DNA of 9,008 bases from Bacteriovoracaceae bacterium (GTDB lineage Bacteria > Bdellovibrionota > UBA1018), in NCBI GenBank assembly GCA_947446835.1, contig CANFHS010000089.1, positions 1 to 9,008 on the forward strand, in the 5' to 3' direction. The position numbers were made by a program, and so were the translations under genes. Shown here one piece after another: positions 1 to 5,937 of this stretch. Numbering within the stretch: position 1 is the first letter of the stretch; each line of letters begins with the position of its first letter. Below the pieces are notes generated by a model that had not been told where the DNA came from, did no database searches, and saw only the letters and a list, made by a program, of their open reading frames with translations.

Positions 1-423
1 CCAGCCCTTGGGCAGAAGCCCAGCCTTGACCGGAGTGCCACCCTCGAAGCGGATCCCGAAGAGCTCGGCGTTTTCGGCTTCAAAACAGGCCGCCATGGGC
101 CACACATCGACCACCGACCCGACCGACACCTCGGCCTCGGCATCGGCCGGCACCACCGAGCAGCGCATGACCAGGCTCATGCCCGTCTGGGTCGAGCGCA
201 GGAAATACGACAGCACCAGGGCCCCTTCGATTTCCATCACCGACAGGTGTTCCAGCCAGTCCAGGGGATGCTGCTCTTCTTTGGCCAGGGTGCGGGCCAC
301 CTCACGCAGCGAAGCCGCCTCGACCCAGAGCGAGATCCCGCCCGTCCGCCCGAGCGGGCGCGAGTCCAGGATCGCCTTCGACAGCTGCCGCTTCAATTTA
401 GAGATCAGCTCTTTGGTGTCCAC
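1..423 (-). CDS. nuoC: NADH-quinone oxidoreductase subunit C (30 kDa subunit), 3' end outside the window
   Basis: Subunit of the peripheral arm of respiratory complex I, which passes electrons from NADH to quinone; it sits in the cytoplasmic connecting part next to NuoB and NuoD. The 141 codons visible run without a stop to the left edge. The GTG start at 423 lies inside the end of nuoB (26 nt overlap) and has an AGGA 8 nt upstream, which decides the start. Identification rests on position after nuoB and on the subunit C signature near residues 105-141: a Trp followed by an acidic stretch, then E-L-F-G-I-R-F-E-G. The signature is weak: the usual W-F-E-R-E reads C-F-E-A-E (113-117), the usual D before LFGI is E120, and the usual G-H-P after it reads G-G-T-P (128-131). 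The family is usually about 150-220 residues when not fused to NuoD, so little to a moderate amount is missing. A NuoC-NuoD fusion cannot be excluded. Confidence 0.82.
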   Translation of the reverse strand, partial: MDTKELISKLKRQLSKAILDSRPLGRTGGISLWVEAASLREVARTLAKEEQHPLDWLEHLSVMEIEGALVLSYFLRSTQTGMSLVMRCSVVPADAEAEVSVGSVVDVWPMAACFEAENAELFGIRFEGGTPVKAGLLPKGW

Positions 424-865
424 GAATCTTGTCCTGCAGGGCGATGAGCCCGTTCATGATGGCCTCGGGCCGGGGAGGGCAGCCGGGCACATAGACATCC
501 ACCGGAATGAACCGGTCCACCCCCGGCACCGCCGAATAGCTGAACTCCGGGGCAAAGGTGCCTCCGCACGCCGCGCACGCGCCCACGGCGATCACGTACT
601 TGGGCTCGAGCATGGCATCGTACAGGGCCTTCAGCTGGGGCATGGCCTTGTAAGAAACCATTCCGCTGACGATCAGCAGGTCCGCCTGGCTGGGATCCAC
701 CTGGGGCATGCAACCAAAGCGTTCCAGGTCGTAACGGCAGCCCAGGGCGTTGAGGATCTCGTCCGCGCAGCAGCCGGGGCCGGTCGAAACATACCAGAGG
801 GACTGGGAGCGCGCCCATTGCAGCATCCGCCCGATGGTCGAGGTGACGAATTCGCCCGCTTTCAT
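398..865 (-). CDS. nuoB: NADH-quinone oxidoreductase subunit B (PSST/20 kDa, cluster N2 subunit)
   Basis: Complex I subunit that carries the [4Fe-4S] cluster N2, the last electron carrier before quinone. The product is 155 aa. The expected N2 ligands are present: tandem Cys32-Cys33 in G-P-G-C-C-A, Cys97 in V-G-A-C-A, and Cys129 in Y-V-P-G-C-P-P-R-P-E. The motifs R-Y-D-L-E-R-F-G (44-51), P-V-D-V-Y-V-P-G-C-P-P-R-P-E (121-134) and A-D-L-L-I-V-S-G (61-68) are typical of the family. The ATG at 865 is chosen because it overlaps the nuoA stop as ATGA and has GAGGA 6 nt upstream; an in-frame ATG farther upstream (898) would extend deep into nuoA. Odd points: the usual F-R-A-S-P-R-Q segment reads P-Q-V-D-P-S-Q (54-60), so two normally conserved arginines are replaced, and there are three extra cysteines (43, 52, 100). 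Translation is probably coupled to nuoA. Confidence 0.95.
   Translation of the reverse strand: MKAGEFVTSTIGRMLQWARSQSLWYVSTGPGCCADEILNALGCRYDLERFGCMPQVDPSQADLLIVSGMVSYKAMPQLKALYDAMLEPKYVIAVGACAACGGTFAPEFSYSAVPGVDRFIPVDVYVPGCPPRPEAIMNGLIALQDKIRGHQRADL
432..435 (-). promoter_or_regulatory. Ribosome-binding site of nuoC
   Basis: AGGA on the minus strand lies inside the end of nuoB, 8 nt before the GTG at 423. It supports a GTG start that overlaps nuoB by 26 nt. Confidence 0.5.
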
Positions 866-1281
866 GACCGATCCTCGTCCTGGAAGTTCTTGAGCCAATC
901 CAGGTCGCCCTTGCGGGCCGCGTACAGGAGCCCCAGAGCGGCAAAGCCTGCCAGCGACAGGATGCCCACCAGCGCGCGGCCCCCTTCGTGGCGGGCATCG
1001 CGCTCGGGCTGGTAAAGACCCACACAGGGAATCAGGATGAGGCCCACGGCGATCAGGAGCAGGGCCGCGTTGGCGCCCCTGAAGAACCGGGTGTTGAGCC
1101 TGCGGGCCAGCTTGGGCTCGGAGGCGGTTCCTGCCCCCGAATGCGAAGTCACGACCCGGTGCCTCGGCACCTGGGAACGCACCCGGATCCAGGCCGCCAG
1201 GGCCGAAAGACCCGCGGGGATCCCGAGAGCCAGTGCGGCGGAAAGAAAAACAACGTAGTAAACGTCCCAGCCGCTTGGCAT
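862..1281 (-). CDS. nuoA: Divergent NADH-quinone oxidoreductase subunit A
   Basis: Small membrane subunit of complex I, next to the quinone-binding region. The 139 aa product shows three hydrophobic segments, at about residues 7-32, 70-90 and 103-121. It ends in a hydrophilic tail, R-K-G-D-L-D-W-L (123-130), which resembles the K-K-G-x-L-x-W ending of NuoA. First position in the operon and the ATGA overlap with nuoB support the call. The usual internal signature (Y-E-C-G after helix 1, and F-Y-L...F-D-x-E in helix 2) is not visible: by alignment on the following Tyr, F-D-x-E corresponds to I82-L83-I84-P85. The segment between helices 1 and 2 is basic and Ser/Gly-rich. The ATG at 1281 is preceded by GGGAG 5 nt upstream and lies just after a good promoter; an open frame continues upstream but would run into mfd. 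Function is inferred mainly from context; a different small membrane protein in the nuoA position is the alternative. Confidence 0.75.
   Translation of the reverse strand: MPSGWDVYYVVFLSAALALGIPAGLSALAAWIRVRSQVPRHRVVTSHSGAGTASEPKLARRLNTRFFRGANAALLLIAVGLILIPCVGLYQPERDARHEGGRALVGILSLAGFAALGLLYAARKGDLDWLKNFQDEDRS
872..876 (-). promoter_or_regulatory. Ribosome-binding site of nuoB
   Basis: GAGGA on the minus strand lies inside the end of nuoA, 6 nt before the ATG at 865. It decides the nuoB start against the in-frame ATG at 898. Confidence 0.65.
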
Positions 1282-1286
1282 TTCGT

Positions 1287-1291
1287 CTCCC
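1287..1291 (-). promoter_or_regulatory. Ribosome-binding site of nuoA
   Basis: GGGAG on the minus strand ends 5 nt before the ATG at 1281. It supports this start over any farther upstream in the same open frame. Confidence 0.6.
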
Positions 1292-1317
1292 GGAATTCCC
1301 GATTGCGCTTGGCGAAA

Positions 1318-1346
1318 AAGGTACTGAAGCTGAAAAGTGGAGTCAA
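1318..1346 (-). promoter_or_regulatory. Sigma70-like promoter of the nuo operon
   Basis: On the minus strand the -35 box TTGACT (1346-1341) and the -10 box TACCTT (1323-1318) are separated by exactly 17 nt. Transcription would start near 1310-1312, giving a leader of about 30 nt that contains the nuoA ribosome-binding site. Five of six -35 bases match TTGACA; the -10 is less good but keeps TA....T. The site lies in the 74 nt between nuoA and mfd, so its -35 region sits 10 nt from the mfd start codon. Confidence 0.6.
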
Positions 1347-1355
1347 GAATCCCCC

Positions 1356-4300
1356 ATGCCCTCCAGCCGAATCGAGAGATTGCTCCGCTCCGCCCAGGAA
1401 CTCCAGGGGGGAGTTCGTGCCCACGGCGCCTGCGCGTCCGCCCAAGCCCTCGTCCTGGCCCGCTGGGCCCGGGAGGGGCAGACGCCGCTCGTGGTCCTGT
1501 GCCCGGACGACGATTCGGCCTCAAGCGCTGCCCAGGACTGGGAGGCCCTCTCCCGGTCCCTTCTCGGCCGGGAAGGGGAGGCCTGCCTCCTGCCCAGCTG
1601 GGAACAATCCCCCTACAGCCCCATCACGCCCTCGATCCGGACGCGCCTGGAGCGCGTCTCGGCCCTGACCCGGATCGCGCTCGGCGCCCTGGGACAAGCC
1701 CCGGCGCCTCCCGTCCTCTTCACCACGATTGCGGCCAGCTCCCAGGCCACCCTCGCGCCCGGGTTCCTCAACAGCGTCCTCATCCCGCTCCGGGTGGACG
1801 AAAGCGTCGAGAGCCGCGACCGCCTGGCCGCTCGCCTGCTTGAAGCAGGCTACCTGCGGGTGGACCCGGTGGAGGACCCCGGGACGTTCGCCATCCGGGG
1901 TGAAATCGTCGACATTTTTCCCCCGGGCCGTGAAAAGCCCCTGCGTGTGGAGCTGTTCGGGGATCAGGTCGAACGCATCCGCGAATTCGATGCCGCCACC
2001 CAGCGGGCGAACCCGGACGACACCCGCAAGCTCCGCGAAGTCATCGTGGGACCGGCGCGCGAAGTCCTGCTCAACCGCAGCAACACGGCCGAAGCCCGCG
2101 AGCGGATCAAGCTCAGGGCCGACGATCTGGGCATCTCGCGCTCGGTCCGCGATCCGGTCCTGGCGTCGGTCCAGGACGGCGCCTACCCCGATCACAGCGA
2201 CTGCTGGGCTCCCTTGGCCTACCCAGGGCGCGCCACGCTCTGGGACCACCTTCCCAAGGACTGGCCTGTGGTGTGGCTCGACGAGCTGGGCTGCCTTCAG
2301 AAATGGGACGAGCTCTGGGCCGAGCACCGGCGCTCCGAGGGCGACCTGACCCAGTCGGGCGTGATCATGCCCGCCGTCGGCGACCTTTTTCTCTGGAATG
2401 CCGAGCTTGAAAGGGAAGTGAAGAGCCGAAGCAGGCTTTACCTGGATCGTCTGGAGTCCATCGATCTGTCGCAGGTCGGACAGGAAGAAGAGGAACCCGC
2501 CGCCGCCCCTGGCGAAGGAGCCGACGAGCCGGTTTCAGCCCGCCACACCCTGTTTGCGCCCACGAACCGGGAGCTCGGGCAGGGCTCGCGCCAGGCGCTG
2601 GGGGACCTCGAACCCCGTTTCCGTCTCTGGATGCGCCAGCGCTTCCGGGTACTGGCCCTGGCTTCCACCCAAAGCCAGCTCGAGCGGATCCGCTTCCTGC
2701 TCGAGGAGCGCGAGCTTCCGGTCAAGGCACTTGCCGATACCGCCTCGCCCGAGACCGATCGCCTCACGCCGGGGCTCATCACGTTGGGGCTGGGTTCCCT
2801 CTCCAGCGGTTTCCGCTGGCCAGCCGAAGGGCTGGTCCTCGTCACCGAAGACGAGCTCCTGGGCTCACGCCACGTCAGGAAACAGAAGAAGCCCAGGGGC
2901 GAAAGCGGCTCGGCCGCCAAGGACTGGGCAGGCCTCCAGGCGCTCTCGGACCTGGCCGTGGGAGACGCGGTCGTGCACGTGGATCACGGCATCGGCCGCT
3001 ACCAGGGCATGGCCAGGCTTGCGCTCTCGGGCGCGCCGGCCGACTTCCTGCTGGTCGAGTACGCCAACAAGGACAAGCTCTACCTTCCGGTCTACCGGCT
3101 GAACGTCATCCAGAAATACGGCGGCGCATCCGAGGCCGTCCAGCTCGACAAGCTGGGCGGGGCCCAGTTCCAGAAAGCCAAGGAAAAGGTCAAGGACTCG
3201 GTCAGGAAGCTGGCCATCGACCTCGTGCAGCTCTACGCCCAGCGCAAGATCCATCCGGGCATCCAGTTCCCGGGGCGCGATGCGGCCTTCCAGGAATTCG
3301 AGGCCCGGTTCCCGTTTGACGAAACCCCCGACCAGCTCAAGGCCGTCGACGACATGCTCTCGGACCTGGAGTCGGGCAAGGTCATGGATCGCCTGGTCTG
3401 CGGGGACGTGGGCTACGGCAAGACCGAAGTGGCCATGCGGGCCGCCTTCCGCGTGGCCAGCGAGGGCCGCCAGGTGGCCGTGCTGGTCCCCACCACGGTC
3501 TTGGCCCACCAGCACGAGCAGAACTTCAAATCCCGCTTCAAGGACCTTCCGTTCCACATCGATTCGGTGTCGCGCTTCAAGTCGGGCAAGGAACAGAAGA
3601 AGACGATCCAGGCCGCGGCCGAAGGCCAGGTCGACATCCTGGTGGGCACGCACCGGCTGCTGTCGCGGGACATCCGCTTCAGGGACCTGGGCCTGATCAT
3701 CGTGGACGAGGAGCAGCGCTTCGGGGTGGAGCACAAGGAGCGCCTCAAGACCCTCAAGGTCAATACCCACGTCCTGACCCTCACGGCTACCCCGATCCCG
3801 CGCACGCTCCACATGGCGCTCTCGGGCCTGCGCGACATCAGCCTCATCAACACGCCCCCCGTGGACCGGCTGCCCATCCGCACCTACGTCTCGCGCTTCG
3901 ACGAAGCCCTCATCCAGCAGGCCATCCAGGTCGAGCTGAAGCGGGGAGGGCAGGTGTTCTTCGTCCATAACCGGGTGCAATCCATCCACGAGATGGCCTC
4001 GCGCATCCGCGAGCTGGTGCCCGAAGCCCGCGTGGTGGTGGGCCACGGCCAGATGGCCGAAGGCGAGCTCGAGGAAGTGATGATCGCCTTCTACGAAAAG
4101 AGGGCCAACGTCCTGGTGTGCACGACCATCATCGAGTCGGGCCTGGACCTGCCCTCGGCCAACACCATCATCGTGAACCGGGCCGACGCGTTCGGGCTGG
4201 CGCAGCTCTACCAGATCCGGGGCCGCGTGGGCCGCGGCCAGGCGCGCGCCTACGCCTACCTGCTCATGCCGCCAGAAGGAGCCGTCACCGAGGACGCCAA

Positions 4301-4958
4301 GAAGCGCCTTGAGGTCATCCAGCGCTTCGTGGAGCTGGGCTCGGGCTTTTCGATCGCCTCCCATGACCTGGACATCCGCGGCGGGGGGGACCTGCTGGGC
4401 GCCGCCCAGTCGGGCCATATCGCAGCCGTCGGCTTTGAGCTCTACATGGAACTTCTCGAGGAGGCGATCCGCGAGCTCAACGGCAAGCCGCTCAGCCTGG
4501 AGGAATCGGCGCGGGAACCCGAGATCAAGGTTCCGTTCCCGGCGTTCCTTTCGGAGGAGTTCGTGCCCGATGTCCACCAGCGCCTGTCGCTTTACCGCCG
4601 ATTCTCGGCAGCGCGGGACGAGCTCGAGGTGGAACGCCTGGAGGAGGAGCTCCAGGACCGCTTCGGCCAGCTGCCGGCCGAGGCCCAGAACCTGCTCTGG
4701 CTGATCCGCATCAAGCTGCAGCTCAAGCGCATCGGTGTCGACGCGCTGACGGTCGGTCCCGAAAAGGTGGTGCTCACCCCCGGACCCATCAGCCGCCTGG
4801 ATCCGGCCCGGGCCATCGCGCTGGTCTCAAGCCAGCCCAAGCGCTACCAGCTCACGCCCGAGTCCCGCTTCGTGGCCAAGCTCCCGGTCGGATCGCTCCG
4901 GGACCTGTGTTTCGGGATGGAAACCCTGATCCGCGACCTCACGCCCAGGGCCCGGTGA
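1356..4958 (+). CDS. mfd: Transcription-repair coupling factor Mfd
   Basis: Cytoplasmic ATP-dependent DNA translocase that removes RNA polymerase stalled at DNA lesions and recruits UvrA for nucleotide excision repair. The product is 1200 aa, slightly longer than typical Mfd (about 1150). Order: UvrB-like N-terminal region (R-G-E-I-V-D-I-F-P near 181-189); an acidic Ala/Pro linker near 375-395; RNA polymerase interaction domain beginning G-D-A-V-V-H-V-D-H-G-I-G (536-547); superfamily 2 helicase core with Walker A G-D-V-G-Y-G-K-T (683-690), D-E-E-Q-R-F-G-V (784-791), T-A-T-P-I-P-R-T-L (810-818) and Q-I-R-G-R-V-G-R-G (953-961) in a TRG-type segment; then the C-terminal regulatory domain. All helicase motifs look intact. 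The ATG at 1356 (M-P-S-S-R-I) matches the usual Mfd N-terminus; a GGAG lies 13 nt upstream, a rather long spacing. The frame is open back to an ATG at 1233, but that lies within nuoA and its translation looks non-coding. Divergent from nuoA; the next gene follows after 48 nt. Confidence 0.97.
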   Translation: MPSSRIERLLRSAQELQGGVRAHGACASAQALVLARWAREGQTPLVVLCPDDDSASSAAQDWEALSRSLLGREGEACLLPSWEQSPYSPITPSIRTRLERVSALTRIALGALGQAPAPPVLFTTIAASSQATLAPGFLNSVLIPLRVDESVESRDRLAARLLEAGYLRVDPVEDPGTFAIRGEIVDIFPPGREKPLRVELFGDQVERIREFDAATQRANPDDTRKLREVIVGPAREVLLNRSNTAEARERIKLRADDLGISRSVRDPVLASVQDGAYPDHSDCWAPLAYPGRATLWDHLPKDWPVVWLDELGCLQKWDELWAEHRRSEGDLTQSGVIMPAVGDLFLWNAELEREVKSRSRLYLDRLESIDLSQVGQEEEEPAAAPGEGADEPVSARHTLFAPTNRELGQGSRQALGDLEPRFRLWMRQRFRVLALASTQSQLERIRFLLEERELPVKALADTASPETDRLTPGLITLGLGSLSSGFRWPAEGLVLVTEDELLGSRHVRKQKKPRGESGSAAKDWAGLQALSDLAVGDAVVHVDHGIGRYQGMARLALSGAPADFLLVEYANKDKLYLPVYRLNVIQKYGGASEAVQLDKLGGAQFQKAKEKVKDSVRKLAIDLVQLYAQRKIHPGIQFPGRDAAFQEFEARFPFDETPDQLKAVDDMLSDLESGKVMDRLVCGDVGYGKTEVAMRAAFRVASEGRQVAVLVPTTVLAHQHEQNFKSRFKDLPFHIDSVSRFKSGKEQKKTIQAAAEGQVDILVGTHRLLSRDIRFRDLGLIIVDEEQRFGVEHKERLKTLKVNTHVLTLTATPIPRTLHMALSGLRDISLINTPPVDRLPIRTYVSRFDEALIQQAIQVELKRGGQVFFVHNRVQSIHEMASRIRELVPEARVVVGHGQMAEGELEEVMIAFYEKRANVLVCTTIIESGLDLPSANTIIVNRADAFGLAQLYQIRGRVGRGQARAYAYLLMPPEGAVTEDAKKRLEVIQRFVELGSGFSIASHDLDIRGGGDLLGAAQSGHIAAVGFELYMELLEEAIRELNGKPLSLEESAREPEIKVPFPAFLSEEFVPDVHQRLSLYRRFSAARDELEVERLEEELQDRFGQLPAEAQNLLWLIRIKLQLKRIGVDALTVGPEKVVLTPGPISRLDPARAIALVSSQPKRYQLTPESRFVAKLPVGSLRDLCFGMETLIRDLTPRAR

Positions 4959-4971
4959 CCGCCACAGCAAC

Positions 4972-4999
4972 TTGCCTGGTTCCACTTTCGTGTTAACCT
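4972..4999 (+). promoter_or_regulatory. Candidate promoter for a leaderless transcript of the foldase gene at 5007
   Basis: TTGCCT (4972-4977) and TAACCT (4994-4999) are separated by 16 nt. The -10-like box ends 7 nt before the ATG at 5007, so transcription would start at or next to the start codon. The mfd-foldase gap shows no Shine-Dalgarno sequence, which fits a leaderless mRNA. Both boxes are imperfect and this remains a prediction; read-through from mfd is the alternative. Confidence 0.35.
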
Positions 5000-5006
5000 C
5001 TTATTC

Positions 5007-5831
5007 ATGAACACGAAATTTTTCTGCCTGCTCGCGTCCCTGGGCGTCCTCGCCACCGTGAACGCCGTGGCCAGCACCGAGCTGGCGCGCATCAACGGCA
5101 CGGTCATCACGCTTGAGGACTTCAACAAGCGCTACCGGGACAACCTGAAGTTCTTCCAGTTCAAGGCGCCCACCAAGAAGGGCGTGCTGGACGACCTCAT
5201 CAAGCGCGAGCTGGGCGTGCAGGAAGCCAAGCGCATGGGCCTCGACAAGGACCAGGACGTCGTCGACCGCATCAACACGGTCCTCTACCACGCGCTGCTG
5301 GAAAAGAAGCTCGCCAAGGACTTCGAGCAGATCAAGATCTCGGATGACGAGGCCAAGAGCTTCTACAGCAAGAACCCCGAGCTCCGCACCAGCAACATCT
5401 TCGTGGCGGTCCGCCCGGACGCCTCGCCCGAGGAAGTGAAGCGGGCGCAGGAAAAGATCCGCAAGATCCAGTCCGAGCAGCTCAAGCCCGGCAAGATGAG
5501 CTTCGCCGAAGTGGCGCAGCGCTTCTCCGAAGGACCGGCTGCCCCCATGGGCGGCGACATCGACTACCAGACCCGCGACAAGCTCGATCCGGCCTATTAC
5601 GAGACGGCGGTCAGCCTGAAGTCCCCGGGCCGGGTCAGCGACATCATCCGCACCCAGTTCGGCTTCCACATCATCAAGCTCACCGCCGTCCGGCTGTGGG
5701 ACGACGTGGACCGCGGCCAGGTCAAACGCCAGATCTTCGACGAGCGCCGCGCGCAGCTTTTCGAAAAGTACATGACCCAGCTCAAGTCGCAGGCCAAGGT
5801 CAGCACGCACCCCGAGCTGCTCAAGGACTGA
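5007..5831 (+). CDS. Exported parvulin-type peptidyl-prolyl cis-trans isomerase (PpiC/SurA-like)
   Basis: Predicted periplasmic folding helper of the parvulin family, likely assisting outer-membrane or secreted proteins. The product is 274 aa. Residues 1-22 form a signal peptide (K4, hydrophobic core, A-V-A before S23) with no lipobox, so a soluble periplasmic protein is expected. Residues about 25-115 form a helical SurA_N-like region, and about 126-225 a single PPIC rotamase domain, including F-A-E-V-A-Q-R-F-S-E-G, M-G-G-D-I-D-Y and F-G-F-H-I-I-K-L. A basic helical C-terminus follows. The second active-site His (H221 in G-F-H-I-I) is present, but the position of the first His, at the start of the domain, is Asn130 (T-S-N-I-F-V), so catalytic strength is uncertain. 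It lies 48 nt after mfd and 106 nt before a second foldase gene. No Shine-Dalgarno sequence precedes the ATG. PrsA-, PpiD- or SurA-like naming cannot be settled from sequence alone. Confidence 0.9.
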   Translation: MNTKFFCLLASLGVLATVNAVASTELARINGTVITLEDFNKRYRDNLKFFQFKAPTKKGVLDDLIKRELGVQEAKRMGLDKDQDVVDRINTVLYHALLEKKLAKDFEQIKISDDEAKSFYSKNPELRTSNIFVAVRPDASPEEVKRAQEKIRKIQSEQLKPGKMSFAEVAQRFSEGPAAPMGGDIDYQTRDKLDPAYYETAVSLKSPGRVSDIIRTQFGFHIIKLTAVRLWDDVDRGQVKRQIFDERRAQLFEKYMTQLKSQAKVSTHPELLKD

Positions 5832-5937
5832 GTTCAAAATACTGAGCTCCAGGGACCGCGTTCCAGGCCCCGATTCCGGCGGTGTTTCCGGCCGGGCGCT
5901 CCTTGCGGTTTCGCCATAAACCTGACAGAACAAAACT
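5832..5937 (+). other. Intergenic gap between the two foldase genes
   Basis: The largest non-coding stretch in the window. It holds a short GC-rich inverted repeat (CCGGC at 5876-5880, GCCGG at 5891-5895) without a following T run, and two CCAGG copies. I see no convincing -35/-10 pair, terminator or strong Shine-Dalgarno sequence before the ATG at 5938. A promoter of a non-sigma70 type remains possible. Confidence 0.4.

Noticed and set aside
1275..1304. TTGGCA at 1275 as the -35 box of an mfd promoter
   Set aside because: At 16-18 nt spacing the downstream hexamers are C-rich and do not resemble a -10 box.
1233..1355. Upstream extension of mfd to an ATG at 1233
   Set aside because: The extra 41 residues overlap nuoA and its promoter, are very basic and do not resemble an Mfd N-terminus. 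The ATG at 1356 fits the family.
1282..1524. Upstream extension of the nuoA frame toward 1524
   Set aside because: It would overlap mfd, and the Pro/Gly/Arg-rich translation looks non-coding. A promoter and ribosome-binding site lie directly before the ATG at 1281.
2865..4577. Minus-strand open frame of 570 codons inside mfd
   Set aside because: It is antisense to intact mfd helicase motifs, has shadow-like composition and matches no recognised family.
5876..5895. Inverted repeat as a terminator after the first foldase gene
   Set aside because: The stem is only 5 bp with a 10 nt loop and no T run follows, so it does not meet the pattern of an intrinsic terminator.
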